A stretch of 64,000 nucleotides of DNA from Acanthamoeba castellanii str. Neff (lineage: Eukaryota > Discosea > Longamoebia > Acanthamoebidae). Position numbers and translations under genes: made by a program. The notes beneath the pieces were generated by a model that was given only the letters and a program-made list of their open reading frames with translations, did no database searches and was not told the DNA's origin. Of this stretch, positions 33,618-44,224 are shown piece by piece. Location: contig NW_004457380.1 of the NCBI RefSeq assembly GCF_000313135.1, positions 244,741 through 308,740 on the forward strand, given 5' to 3'. Position 1 is the stretch's first letter; every line of letters begins with the position of its first letter.

Positions 33618-36368
33618 GGCCACGAACCAGGGACGCGGAGCCGAATCCTGACGGTCGCCATCTCCAGCTCGTCAAGAGCCGACAATCGCTCCTTTTGCTT
33701 CGTCCACACCTAGAGCCCAAGAAAAAGCAAATTAGAAAAACAACACGAAACGAAACGAAAGAAAACGAAAGCTGGCATGTTGAAGGAAGGTGGGCACCTC
33801 GTGGCTGAGCTTGAGCTCGTGCTTCATCATCTGCAGGCGTTTGATGTGATCCGCGCCCTCTTCAAGCAACTGCTTCCGCTCCTCATCGCTCTTGGAAGAG
33901 CCGCTGCTGCTGCGCAGGTGGCGCACGATGTGTGCCAGCACCTGCTCGGCCTCCGAACTCTCGCGGAAGCTGCCGAACCCGACCGTCTCGCTCGCTTCGC
34001 CGTCCTCCCCCTGCGCCGGCGTCTTGCCCTTCTTGTTCTTGCTGTGGGCCTTCTTCGCGCCATCGCCGTCATCGCCGTCACCATCTTCGCCGGGCGCCTT
34101 CTGGCGGTAGCGGTAGAGGGATCCGTCGTAGTTCATCAGCAGCACGTGGGCCTTGCAGTGGTCGCACACCTGGCCCGTCTTGTTGAAGTAGCTCCGGCAC
34201 TGCCGGCAGTTGCCGCTGAGCTCGACGTCGGCCGCGGTCGGCGTGCGGTCGCCCAGGTGCAGCAGGGCGTTGACCGCCGCGGCGCGCTTCTTCGCGAGCT
34301 CCTTGAGCTCGTTGAAGAGGAGGTGCTTGAGGGTGGCGACGGTCTGGAACCGGTGCGCGAGGGTCAGGGCGCGCCCGCCCCTCCCGCGCATCTTGCCCTG
34401 CGTGCGCTCCTCCTGGGCCAGCAGCTCGTTGCGCAGCTTGGTGACGAAGTCGCAGTTGTGGTTGTCGTCGGCGCTGTCGATGAGGTTGAGGGCCTCGACC
34501 CACCAGGCGTTGAGCCGCACCTCCCGCTCCACTGTGTCCTCGCCCGTGATGATCTCCGGCTTGACCCTGGACTCGCCGTTGTGGGTGATCGTGGCATCCT
34601 CGGCCTCCTTGATCTTCCGCGTGGCCTCCTTCCACTTGTCCTGCGCCACCAGCTGCTCGAGTTCTGCACAAAAGAGAAAATGAATAAACCAATCAATAAA
34701 ATTATAAATAAATAACCCACGAAGTGGAAGCAGTGAGGATGCGGGGTATGGACCAGCTCTCTTGGCGTAGAGCTCGCGCAGCTTCGCGGCCTCTTCCACC
34801 AGGCGATGGTCGTTGAGGGTGTGCCCTTCAGTCTTCTCCAGTTCTGCCCGCTCGTCGTCCGCCATGCCCTGGAAAACCTCGGCCAGGTTTGCCAACGCAT
34901 GCAGCCTCTGCAAAGCATCAACGCTGATAATTTCGGCTACACACACACACACACACAGTCAGTGAACGCGCGAAAGAGGAGTGGTTGAACACGCGTTGAA
35001 CCTTCGTTGACGCTGGCGGGCAGCTGTTTGCGCCCTTCCTCGTCGATGGGTCGGAACTCCATGCCCAGGACCTGGCGGTAGTTGCGGATCGCCTGCAGCT
35101 TGTCGCCGTTCACCAGCGCCACGCCGGCCAGACCGTTGAGCGACGCGACCAGGTTTCGCTGCCCATCCGCGCATTCGATGGTGGCCCTGTTCAAGAATGC
35201 AAGAAATGTTCACAAATCAAACGAGATAATATTTGAATATTTGATGATTACCTGATAATCAGCTGCAGGAGCAGCTCGCTCATAGACATGGTGTTCTTCT
35301 GGAGGGAGGTGAGGCCCGATTTGCTGCCCACCTAATGCTGAACATTAGTCGAATTCCTCAATTGATTAGATACGAGGAATCGCTCGCGTACCTGCGGATG
35401 GCAGCACGCCTGCCGGAGGGAGAGGAGTGACCCGAAGATCTTGGACACGTTCTTCTCAAAGTTGATCGCACGGTTGTGCTTTAAGCGTTCGAATATGGTG
35501 CGGGTGCGTTGCACGGTGTCGCCCAGCCTCTTCTTGTAAAAGTGCGCCTGCATGTCGCATTACTCCGCAATGAGTGTGTGCGTGTGTGTGTGCGTGTGTC
35601 GTGTCGTACCTCGACTGGAGAAAAGGTGAGGAATCGAGTTTTCTCGTGCAGGGGAGGAATGTCGATTTCGTCGACGACATCGACCTTGCTCGTGCGCCAC
35701 ATGATGGTGCGCAGGAACCCGTGCAGCTTGTCCCGCATCTCCCCGCGCTCGTAGGGCAGCTGCACGCACTGCCGCCACACGCTCCGGGCGTCGAACGGCG
35801 CGAGCTGCAGGAAGGCGATCAGGCCGTGCAGGTCCTCCAGCCCGCGCCGCTGTATGGGCGTCCCGCTGACGCCCCACCTGTTCACCGTCGACAGCCGCAG
35901 CGCCATCTTGGCGACCTTGGTCGACGGCGTCTCGATCATCTGCACCTCGTCTAAGCAGGTGCGCCAGAACCGCACGCCTGTAGCCCACCCAGGGCCATGT
36001 TGAGAGCTATTCAGAAGAATGCGAGGAATGTCTGGAGGCCCACCACGTCCGTACCCAGCAGAGGAGTAGGGATTGGTCGGTATCGCTTCTTGTCCCTGAA
36101 GTTTCTTGAGGGGCTCTGGCTGATGACGTGGCTCAAGTCATTCCTGAAAGAATGCAAGAAGAAAAAAGAAATGTTAGTTTATTGTGCAAAGCGCTTCAAC
36201 GAACAAACAGGACTGGTGAGTACCGTAGGGTGGTGTAGGTGGTCAACACGACGTCGTAGTCGACCAACTGGGCAGGTCGCACGATCGGCAGCCCGCCAGC
36301 GTGCTTGGAGACCGTTCCGCGCACGCCCTCGTAGACCAGGTACTGTGTGTGTACAAGAGAGTCTCAGT

Positions 36369-36428
<60 letters not shown>

Positions 36429-39270
36429 GAATGTTCACCACCAGGCGATACCTTGAGCGCGCCAGGCCTGGTGTGACGTTCGATCTCCTGCTGCCACTGG
36501 GTTAGGATCGAGTCGGGGCACACGATCAAGGTAGCCCTCGACTCGAGCTGCTGTCCGCCGCGGGCCGTGCACTCGGGACACTCGTACGAGTCGCCTGTCA
36601 GCACCTCCGTTACCTCCTGCTTGCTGCGGTCATCCTCTGCCCCTTCTTCTTCTTCTTCCCCTTCCTCCTCCCTGTACTCGTCTTCGCTGCTCTCTCCTTT
36701 CTTCTTCTTCTTGCTTGTCCTCCGCTTTCCCTTCGTGTTCCTCTTCTTTGGCGTCGTGTTCTTGCTGGTCCTCCTTCTCTTCCTGGTCACAGTCCTATAC
36801 GCACGACGCCCCAATCAGGAGTGCTCTGACGACCAATTACACGGCATACGACGCGCGACACACACGACACGACCAACGACCCCCGACGCGATGGGAGAGG
36901 AGAGAGCTGCGTACTGCTTAGGACCGGAGGGCACATAACCCACACACGCTGAGTGTTGCCAACGCCTGCAAGATTCGCACTGTACCCACACGCCGGCGTA
37001 GTCCGGATCGTCATCGCCGCAGAAGCACCAGACCTGGTCCTCCTGAATGCATCCAAAATAAGTAAGTAATAAAGTAATAATAGTAATTATATATTTCTAT
37101 ATTAGTATTATATTCGTATAAAGAAATCCAATGTCAGTCAATTCGAATGAAAGTGTTCGTACCTCCTCGGTGTTCTCCGTGGGAGATTCGATCTCCTTGT
37201 GTTGCCTCTTCTTCCTGTTCCTCTTGCTCTTGCGCAGCCTGCCGTTGGTCTGCCGAATGCCAGATGGCTGGGGGTCGTCATGTGCTGTGGCCTCAGTCGC
37301 GTCACCACCGGTGAGCATTGCGCCTGGCCCGGTTTTCGCCACCACGCCGGCGTGTGGCGGCCGCGGATTGGCGAGTATCAGCGCAAGCACCTCCACGGTC
37401 TTGCCCAGACCTGACGATTAAGCGCGAACCACACAACATCATTAGCTGAGCCTACGACGAACAGCAGCAGCAGCAACAACCGACAGCGAAACACAACCAG
37501 AACTTACCCATTTCATCGGCCAATATACCACCGCTCACGTCCGACGGTGCCGGGAAGCGGGCAAGCGTAAACTTGCCCGTGAACTGGTTGAAGTAGAACG
37601 TCACGCCCGTGGTGGTGTCCACGCCGTCCTCGCCTTCTTCTCTTTGAAGCCTGGTGCCCTGATACTCCGTCCAGAGGGGGTGCAGCGGAGTAGTAATAGC
37701 GCTCTTAGACGATGATGGTGTCACCTCATCCACCGTCATGTCGAGCTTTTCCTTGCCTTTCTTTTCGCCCTCGTCATCGACGTTCGGCTCGTCGATCAGG
37801 CTCTGATCGTCGCCGTCTTGGTCTTCTTCGTCGCTTCGCTGGGCCGTCTCTCGAAGCTTCATCCAGCCGACGGCCTTTCTCTGGTACGACCGAAGCGTAG
37901 CGACGAGGCCGGGAATCTCTAGATCCTCCGCCCGCAGCGCATCGCCGACGGGCCGCGTCTCACGCGCCAACCTCCGCTTCCCCTCCTCGCTGCACCGCGA
38001 CAGCTCTCGGTACAGGTCCATCGGGTCGAACGTAGACTCCTCGCCGCCGCCCTGCTTGCCAGCCTCCGCCGTCCCCGCTGATGGCTTGTTGCGCTCCTCC
38101 TCATAGAGGTCTGCCACCAAACAAATTGTTACCGCCTTGGGCCTTGTGGTAACACAGACAGACCCACACACACGACACACGACACACGACACACACCAAC
38201 GACGGGCCTGCAGAGTTACCGTTAACGGTGCCGGGATAGGCCCAGGCCATCAACCGCCGAATCGCATGAAACGCCTCGCCGGGCTGCTCGCGCTTGAGTT
38301 CGTCAGCGTGTCGTGCACCTGCGCCCAAGTGTGAGTTCCTGTGCGTGCCGTTGTGCGTGCCGTTGGCCGTGTCGTGTGCCGCAAGGGTACCCTTGAAAGC
38401 GCTCGGCCGGAGCAGGAAGCGCAGCTCCACTCGACGCTCGCGCGAGCTGCTGCCAGGACCGGCCCCAACCACGGCTGCCTGTACGCCCACGAGGTGCGGC
38501 TTGTGGCGAAGCAGATAGAGCGCGGCGTCGATAACCTCCTGCGGCACCACCGGCGGCGCCTGCACAGACCCGTCGTCGCCCGTCGCAGCGATGCGGCTGG
38601 CGAAGGCGCTGTCGAACGGCGCGCACGCCACCACATCGCCTTCTGTCGACAGAAAAAGGCCGAGCGTAGCGCGTAGCTGTTGCCGATCACACGAGTCGGC
38701 CGACGTAGAGGAAGAAGATGAAGGAGGCGACGTATGGTCATTGGCCAGGGCGTGGTTGATCTCGGCATCGGAGAGGATGGCCGACTTGAAGGGCACCAGC
38801 CTTATGCGAGCGATGGTGGTAGGTAGAGAAGATGCCGCCGCCGCATCGACGCTCAGGCCCCCTTCACCATCAGCGCTGGCGAGCTCGTCCTGCAGTGCGA
38901 AACCGCTGGCGATGAAGATGCATCTGCTGGCTCCCCCCTCCGCCTCTTCTGCATCTTCGTCGCGCTCGCCGACTGCTCGGATGGTGAGCATCTCCTCTTC
39001 GGATGCGTGCTCCCTCCTCTGGCGTGACCCAGCACCCAACCGCTTCTTGCCCTTCTTCACCTTTTGCCTCTTCCGCTGCTGCTGCTCGGACAGGAGCTCA
39101 TCTTCCTCATCTTTCGCCTCCACAACTTGCGGCGCCAAGATGAAGGCTGCTGCCGCGCCGTCGGCATCATCGCCCGCCCCCGCCACCACCGCCCACGACT
39201 GCGCCTCCTGCTGTCGGGGCGTCAGCCGTTGCACCCTCGACGCCTTTCTCTTGCGCCTGCTTGCATCCAT
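31209..39270 (-). CDS. SHPRH/IRC20-like SNF2 helicase and RING E3 ubiquitin ligase
   Basis: A long - strand gene of 15 or more exons starting at 39270. Order: charged N-terminus (39270-38340); helicase motif I GGILADEMG | LGKTVEVLALIL, split by an intron (about 37520 / 37400); a PHD-type finger with CESCRRWQHSACVGY (about 36990-36910); SRATLIVCPDSILTQWQQEI (about 36500); YDVVLTTYTTLR (about 36230); CLDEVQM as motif II (about 35945); WGVSGTPIQRRGLEDL; a long helical region; a C4 motif CRQCRSYF / CDHC (about 34200-34150); a RING, CVICQETL...CGHEFCCPC (33245-33140), completed by CPTCRSRM after the next intron; and the helicase C-terminal domain ending GRVHRIGQSKQTF (about 32090). In yeast and animals this family polyubiquitinates PCNA or acts at damaged DNA. 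Motif II is DEVQ rather than the common DEAQ/DEAH. The stop is at 31209. Confidence 0.9.
33585..33618 (+). repeat. (TAA)n microsatellite in SHPRH-like intron
   Basis: About eleven AAT units in the intron upstream of the RING exon. Confidence 0.9.
36370..36428 (+). repeat. (GT)n microsatellite in SHPRH-like intron
   Basis: An uninterrupted run of about 28 TG units, within the intron following the exon that contains SRATLIVCPDSILTQW. Confidence 0.92.
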
Positions 39271-39667
39271 CTCCTTTCTTTTCTTTTTCTTTTCTTTGTT
39301 GTTACTTTACTTTTTCTTTTTGCAGCGCGAAATTTCCGTTGGCCAGAACAAAATGGCGTGGCCGGTCTTCGCCTTCGCTCGACAAGCTTCAACTTTGAAG
39401 AATGGCTCGCAAGGCGAAGAAAAAAGAAAACACGCAAGGTACACAGAGGCACAACTTTCACAAGCACACTCTCGCCCACTCAGCGACAGACTTTGGTTAG
39501 TGGCTGACGTGGCATTGTTGGAATGATTGTGCAGGGGTGGGCGACTTCTGGCGAGATTTCCTCCGAATAGGTGGAATGTTAACCCCTAACATGCTCATAC
39601 TGACACGACGACAAAGAAACAAATAACCTGAGAAGAGAAGAGAGAACCAACCTGAGAAGAGAAGAAG
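39271..39667. promoter_or_regulatory. Bidirectional promoter region
   Basis: 397 bases between the divergent starts of the SHPRH-like gene (-) and the HAD-like gene (+). It contains T-rich and A-rich runs near 39280-39320 and 39415-39430. No specific element is recognised. Confidence 0.45.
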
Positions 39668-40951
39668 ATGGAGGCAACGAGCGCACTGAAGCCACAGAGA
39701 GATCTCACGACCAAGATTAAGGGCGTCATCTTTGACTGTGGCGGAGTTCTTGCTGGTGCGTTGATTCTCTCTGCCTGGATTTGAAAAACGACTCCCCCCA
39801 ACTATTGTAGTGTTCTCGCTCGACAGGAAATGTGCCCAGCCGCATGCTCAAGACACTGGCCCAGCGCTACCCCGAAGAACAAAGGGACACCATTCAGTAC
39901 GCACCTCCCTGCTTTTGTTTTGATTATTTATATTATTTATTTATTATTCTGTGCTGTTGCTGACGTCACGTTCGTGTCACGCTACACAAAAAAAACACAC
40001 ACAAATGCCACACGCAACACGCACGAAACGCAAAAGGTACTGCCACAAGGGGCCTGACCGCGCGCCAGGACCGTGCTACAGGTACTGGAACAACATCAAG
40101 TCGATGCCCGAATACAAGGAGGCCGACTACTGGCAGGACTTCAAGACCATGGGTACGCTCCAGTCACTGCACTGAACTCTGGCATGAGCTCACACATGCA
40201 CGCATACGGCACACACACACACCACCGCACACGCACAAAACATAACAGTAAAGCAGGTGAGAGAGCCTGTGGAAGAGCTGCAGCAGATGCTGCAGGAAAG
40301 CTACTACTGCTACACCGAGTGCCTCGAGCTGGCGAAGCAGGTCAAGGCCTCGGGCGTGGCCATCGCCATCTGCTCGAACCATTCCGCCGAGGCACGTGAC
40401 ACGCCCAACCGATTGCTCACTAGCTAGTGCTATTTATTATTTATTTATTTATTTTTGTACATCATGCAGTGGCTGGACCAGATTGCCACCAAGTTCGGCT
40501 TCTATGACGTCTTCAACAAGGACTTGGTGCGGCTTCTACCGCTCTTTTGGTGCTTCTTCAAATGACACCTGTTTCCACTCACTCTTGCTTGCGCGATTCC
40601 CCAGGTGATCGTATCGCAAACTGTGAGGTCAGCCAAACCAGCCAAGGCCATCTACGAGGTCACACTCGCCAAGCTGCGCGAGGAGCTCGGTGAGGACCTC
40701 CAGGCCTCCGAGGTGCGTTATTTTTATTATTACATTATAGATATTATCGCGATTAATTATTAATTATTTATTTATTATTTTAATTATTATTCTACACCTA
40801 CACGCAGGTTCTGTTCATCGACGACAAGCAGGAGAACATCGCCACCGCGTCCGAGTTGGGGATGCTGGGCTTCTGCTTCAATGCCCACGCCCAGCCATCG
40901 GACGTGCTCAAGCAGGCCCTCATCGACCTCCACCTCTTGCCCAAGGCCTAA
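39668..40951 (+). CDS. HAD-superfamily hydrolase
   Basis: About seven exons. The haloacid dehalogenase motifs are all visible: motif I GVIFDCGGVLAG (39719-39756, spanning intron 1), motif II in AIAICSNHSAEWL (from about 40365), the motif III lysine in SAKPAKAIYEVTL (about 40630-40665) and motif IV VLFIDDKQENIATASELG (about 40810-40862). The second motif I residue is Cys instead of the usual Asp (DxD becomes DxG/C), as in HAD dehalogenase or epoxide hydrolase N-domain-like subgroups; the nucleophile Asp is kept. The substrate cannot be told. Exon 3 may start after AAAAG or after CTACAG, and both keep frame. The intron after SAE must use a GC donor (GCACGT, about 40393) to keep frame with WLDQIATKF. 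The stop is TAA 40949-40951. Confidence 0.87.
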
Positions 40952-41295
40952 ATGTGCGCTCAGTGAGCTCAGCAGAGTTTGGCATTGAATCAGATTTATT
41001 GTTTATTGTGTGCATCCGCAGTCCAGGCCTGAAAGGTGAAGGCTCTGCTGAGCTAACTGAGCGCTGCTGCCAACGCAGGAAGGGGTGGAAGGATTTTGTG
41101 AAATGGAAATTATGTGCACTCAGGAGATGTTGTTCACTTAGTGATCCACAAAGAGGGCATCATAGCGACCGTCCAGCTCTTGCAGGTTCGCTATCGGGGC
41201 CGCGCACAGGTCGACCGCCAGAAGGTCCTGCGATTGCACCTCCATCATTACCGCTCAACAGCGGAAGAAGAAGAAGAAGGAGTAAGGGGGCAGAT
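40952..41295. other. Convergent 3' region
   Basis: 344 bases between the stop of the HAD gene (+) and the stop of the glycosyltransferase (-). It holds the 3' UTRs. Open frames here are shadows without codon bias or motifs. Confidence 0.5.
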
Positions 41296-43989
41296 CTATA
41301 CCCCTGGTGGCGGCATTCGGAAGAAGACCTCCTCGTAAGTGGTGACGAGCTCGTGCGTCGACTTGCCCTTCTTGTGGTAGTTGAGCCCGCCTCCTGGTGA
41401 TTGATGGACATGGAGACCAGGCCCTCGTAGGAGGCCAACATGCTCGTGTACCCTCGCTCCGCCGCGAACCGGATGATCCAGGGGGTCCATAGCATCTGCA
41501 CACAGCATTCTTGGTATCAATTTTCATATAATATATAAATTGGTTATTATATATTGTAATACATAGTGTGGCTTGTACCGGCTTCTTGATCATCCATTTG
41601 CTGGGCAGGGTCTTGTCGATGAAGGGCTGGAAGGACGGGTCAGCCGTCTGTGCAGGAGGAATATGTGAAGATGAAGTTTGCATTCCTTGAGAGGGGCACA
41701 GGCCTGAATGATTGGGGCCAAACCTTGATTTGGCGGAACCAATGGATGAACTGCTCCCAGGGCTTGGGGAAGGCCAGCGTGCCCCAGCTGCCGATCAGCG
41801 GGTAGAAGAACGGCGTGGAGTTGGTGAACACCGGCAGCTGCAGCGACCCTGGCGCTCTGGATGTCGTTTTTGGTGTTTTGAGACAACAATAAACAAATAT
41901 AAGAATGTAATAACAAACAAATATAAGTATGTTGGAGGTAATGAATGTATGTACGAGCATGGGACGAGCCACTGTTGCTGAGTCGTGAAGCCATAAATCC
42001 TAATCCATTCATCCAATCAGAGTTGTTCCAACAATAAGTTTGTAATATGTAATGGTGTGCTGGCAGTGTACCGAGGTGTGTAGTGTCGCTTGTCGGTGTG
42101 GTACTGTTGGATGGCGCGCTTGATCCAGCGGTAGAACTGGGTCGACTGCTCGAGGTCGTCCTCCATGATGTAGGCGAACTCGTTGTTGGGCAGGGGCTTG
42201 GCCGGGAGAGGCGGCAGCGGGAAGGCCCTCATGTCTGGTGTCAACGTGCCCTCGGCGGAGGCGGTGGCGGGGGCAGGCCCGTAGGCCGAGTCGACAAACG
42301 AGCCCAGCCACTGGAACGCGAGGCCCACATTCCTGCCTTGGTCAAAGATGCGCTTGCGCCCGTGGGGCCAGTCAAGCTGCTTGGCCGCCTGTAACACCGC
42401 CGCGTTCTGTTGCTCGTCGTAGTCCACGAATACGTCCAGGTTGACCTCGTCCCCGTCGTACTCGGCCCCTACTAAAGATTGGAGTAATCGCTAATAGGCC
42501 ATAATAGACAATATTCAACATAAACGCACAACATAGCACGGTGACGTTAGGAGTGATTGGTTAGTTATACTAAGAGAGTAAAGATGGACATATATGTTAC
42601 CTGAAGAGCTTCTGGTCGTTTGTAGGTGAGCACTTTCAAGACGATCCGCACATCGGAGCCGTCGGGCGGCGCGTTGGGCACTGGCCAGGCGCTCTCGTCG
42701 AACGCCCTGCAGCTCTGCGGCTGGCCCTCCTCGCCCAGTAGCCACAGGCCGTGCCGCACCATGCCTTCCCGGTTCGCACTGGGTGGGAAGTAGGCCACCA
42801 CAGGCGGGATCAGGGGAATGGGCCGGGCCTGGTAGGCCCGCTGCCGGTGCCGCTGGAGGACTTGAGTCGAGTCCGGGTGAAACAGATCAGGGTCGAGGCT
42901 GCGCATCTTGAGCGCTGATGAGAGCGCTCCGACGTCGGCCAAGGCGCACAGGTCGGGCAGGGCGTCGGTGAGCGACACGATGGAGGCGAGTGTGCGCTCG
43001 GTGGCGCCCTCCACGAGTTGGCGGGCCAAGCCGTCGAAGAATCGCACCACGGCCGAATCGCCGCAGGCCACGTAAACGAAAGCGCCGCAAGGATGCACGG
43101 CAGGAGCCGATCTCATCGCCCCAACTGCTATACCACAATCATTCAGAAGTTGAGCCAGCACACACGACACGACACGACACACGACACACACGACACACAC
43201 GATACACACGATACACACGACACACGACACACGACACACGACACTGAGCGGAAGAGTACTGTTGGTGAAGGTGACGCGATGCTCGGCTCGCAGGGTGGGA
43301 TGGCCGATGGTCTGCAGGTCGTCCATCTGGCCTCGGTTCGGGTGCGTGTGCACAAAGTCGAGCGGGTTGCCGACCCACACCTGGCGCATGTCGTTCATTA
43401 CCACCACGTTGAACCTGCGCGCCGCCAAGCCGCCCACGAGCCTGAAGAAACGCGACAGCAGCACATAGGCCGACGATGGCTCTCCATCGTCACCGTCTCG
43501 GCGCATGGAGACCAACTTGTGAAGCAGCGCCGTTCGATCATCGCTCCAATGTTCTTCGTCGCCGAGCAGCAGGTGGTCGATGCCGTCGCCGTCTCGGCCG
43601 AGCGAGATGACGACATAGTCTGAGCTTGGCACGGCCTCGAGCAGTCGCTCGCATTCGGCGTCCGCGCAGGCAAAGGCCACACCAACCGCCGAACCCTCTG
43701 CAGCTGAGCGGGCTCGCCACGAGCACAGCCAGTTGAGCGCGTAGTCGACGGTGCTCTGGTCGACCAGGCCCACCACTATGGTCCCCAGCACGTAGCCGGA
43801 CCGCTGCCCGACAGAAGCTAAGTTGACAGTGCTGCCCCCCGGTGGGGCCAGAGTCTGGTGGCCTGGGCTTGCACCGGAGTCCATCACACCCGGCATACCG
43901 CCCAGCAGGTAGTGGTAGTACAGCAGCAGTGCCAGGCAGCTCCCCACCGCAAGTCCGAAGGGGTGAGATTGTCGAGGCCGGCCTCGCAT
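41296..43989 (-). CDS. Putative type II membrane glycosyltransferase (GT2-like)
   Basis: Starts at 43989 with a short basic end and one membrane anchor (FGLAVGSCLALLLYYHYLLGG, about 43965-43905), the layout of a Golgi type II protein. A lumenal region follows with VVVMNDMRQVWVGNPLDF and SLDPDLFHPDS. The glycosyltransferase part (about 42640-41300) has VLKVLTYKRPEAL, DVFVDYDEQQN, FDQGRNVGLAFQW and FAYIMEDDLEQSTQFYRW, where MEDD resembles the DxD metal site. Near the end are LIGSWGTLAFPKPW and an LNYHKKGKSTHELVTTYEEVF block, with the stop at 41296. The last block is in a different frame from SMSINHQEAG just before it (about 41395-41380) with no possible intron, so a one-base indel or assembly error is likely. 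The sugar donor and acceptor are unknown. The intron near 43150-43245 holds the ACACG repeat. Confidence 0.75.
43153..43244 (+). repeat. ACACG-family repeat in glycosyltransferase intron
   Basis: Interspersed CACGACACACGA and CACACGATA units filling most of one intron. Confidence 0.85.
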
Positions 43990-44224
43990 CTTTCCTCTCG
44001 CACCCCCCTTCCTCTTCTTCCTCTTTTTCTTTTTCTTCTTCTCTACAACTCTGCACCGTGTCTTGTGGCCACTCGGCCGAACGTGGAGCTTTCCTAATTG
44101 GTATTTTGGGCTTTTTCAAAAATTCAAAATATATAATTACTTTTTTCCTTTTTCAAAGAATAAAACCGGGCAACTCCGAGGCGAGAGCTATTTTTCGACT
44201 ATTTACATAGTTTTTAAAAGAATG

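Noticed and set aside
33777..34715. 312-residue + strand frame
   Set aside because: Antisense shadow of a helical insert exon in the SHPRH-like gene.
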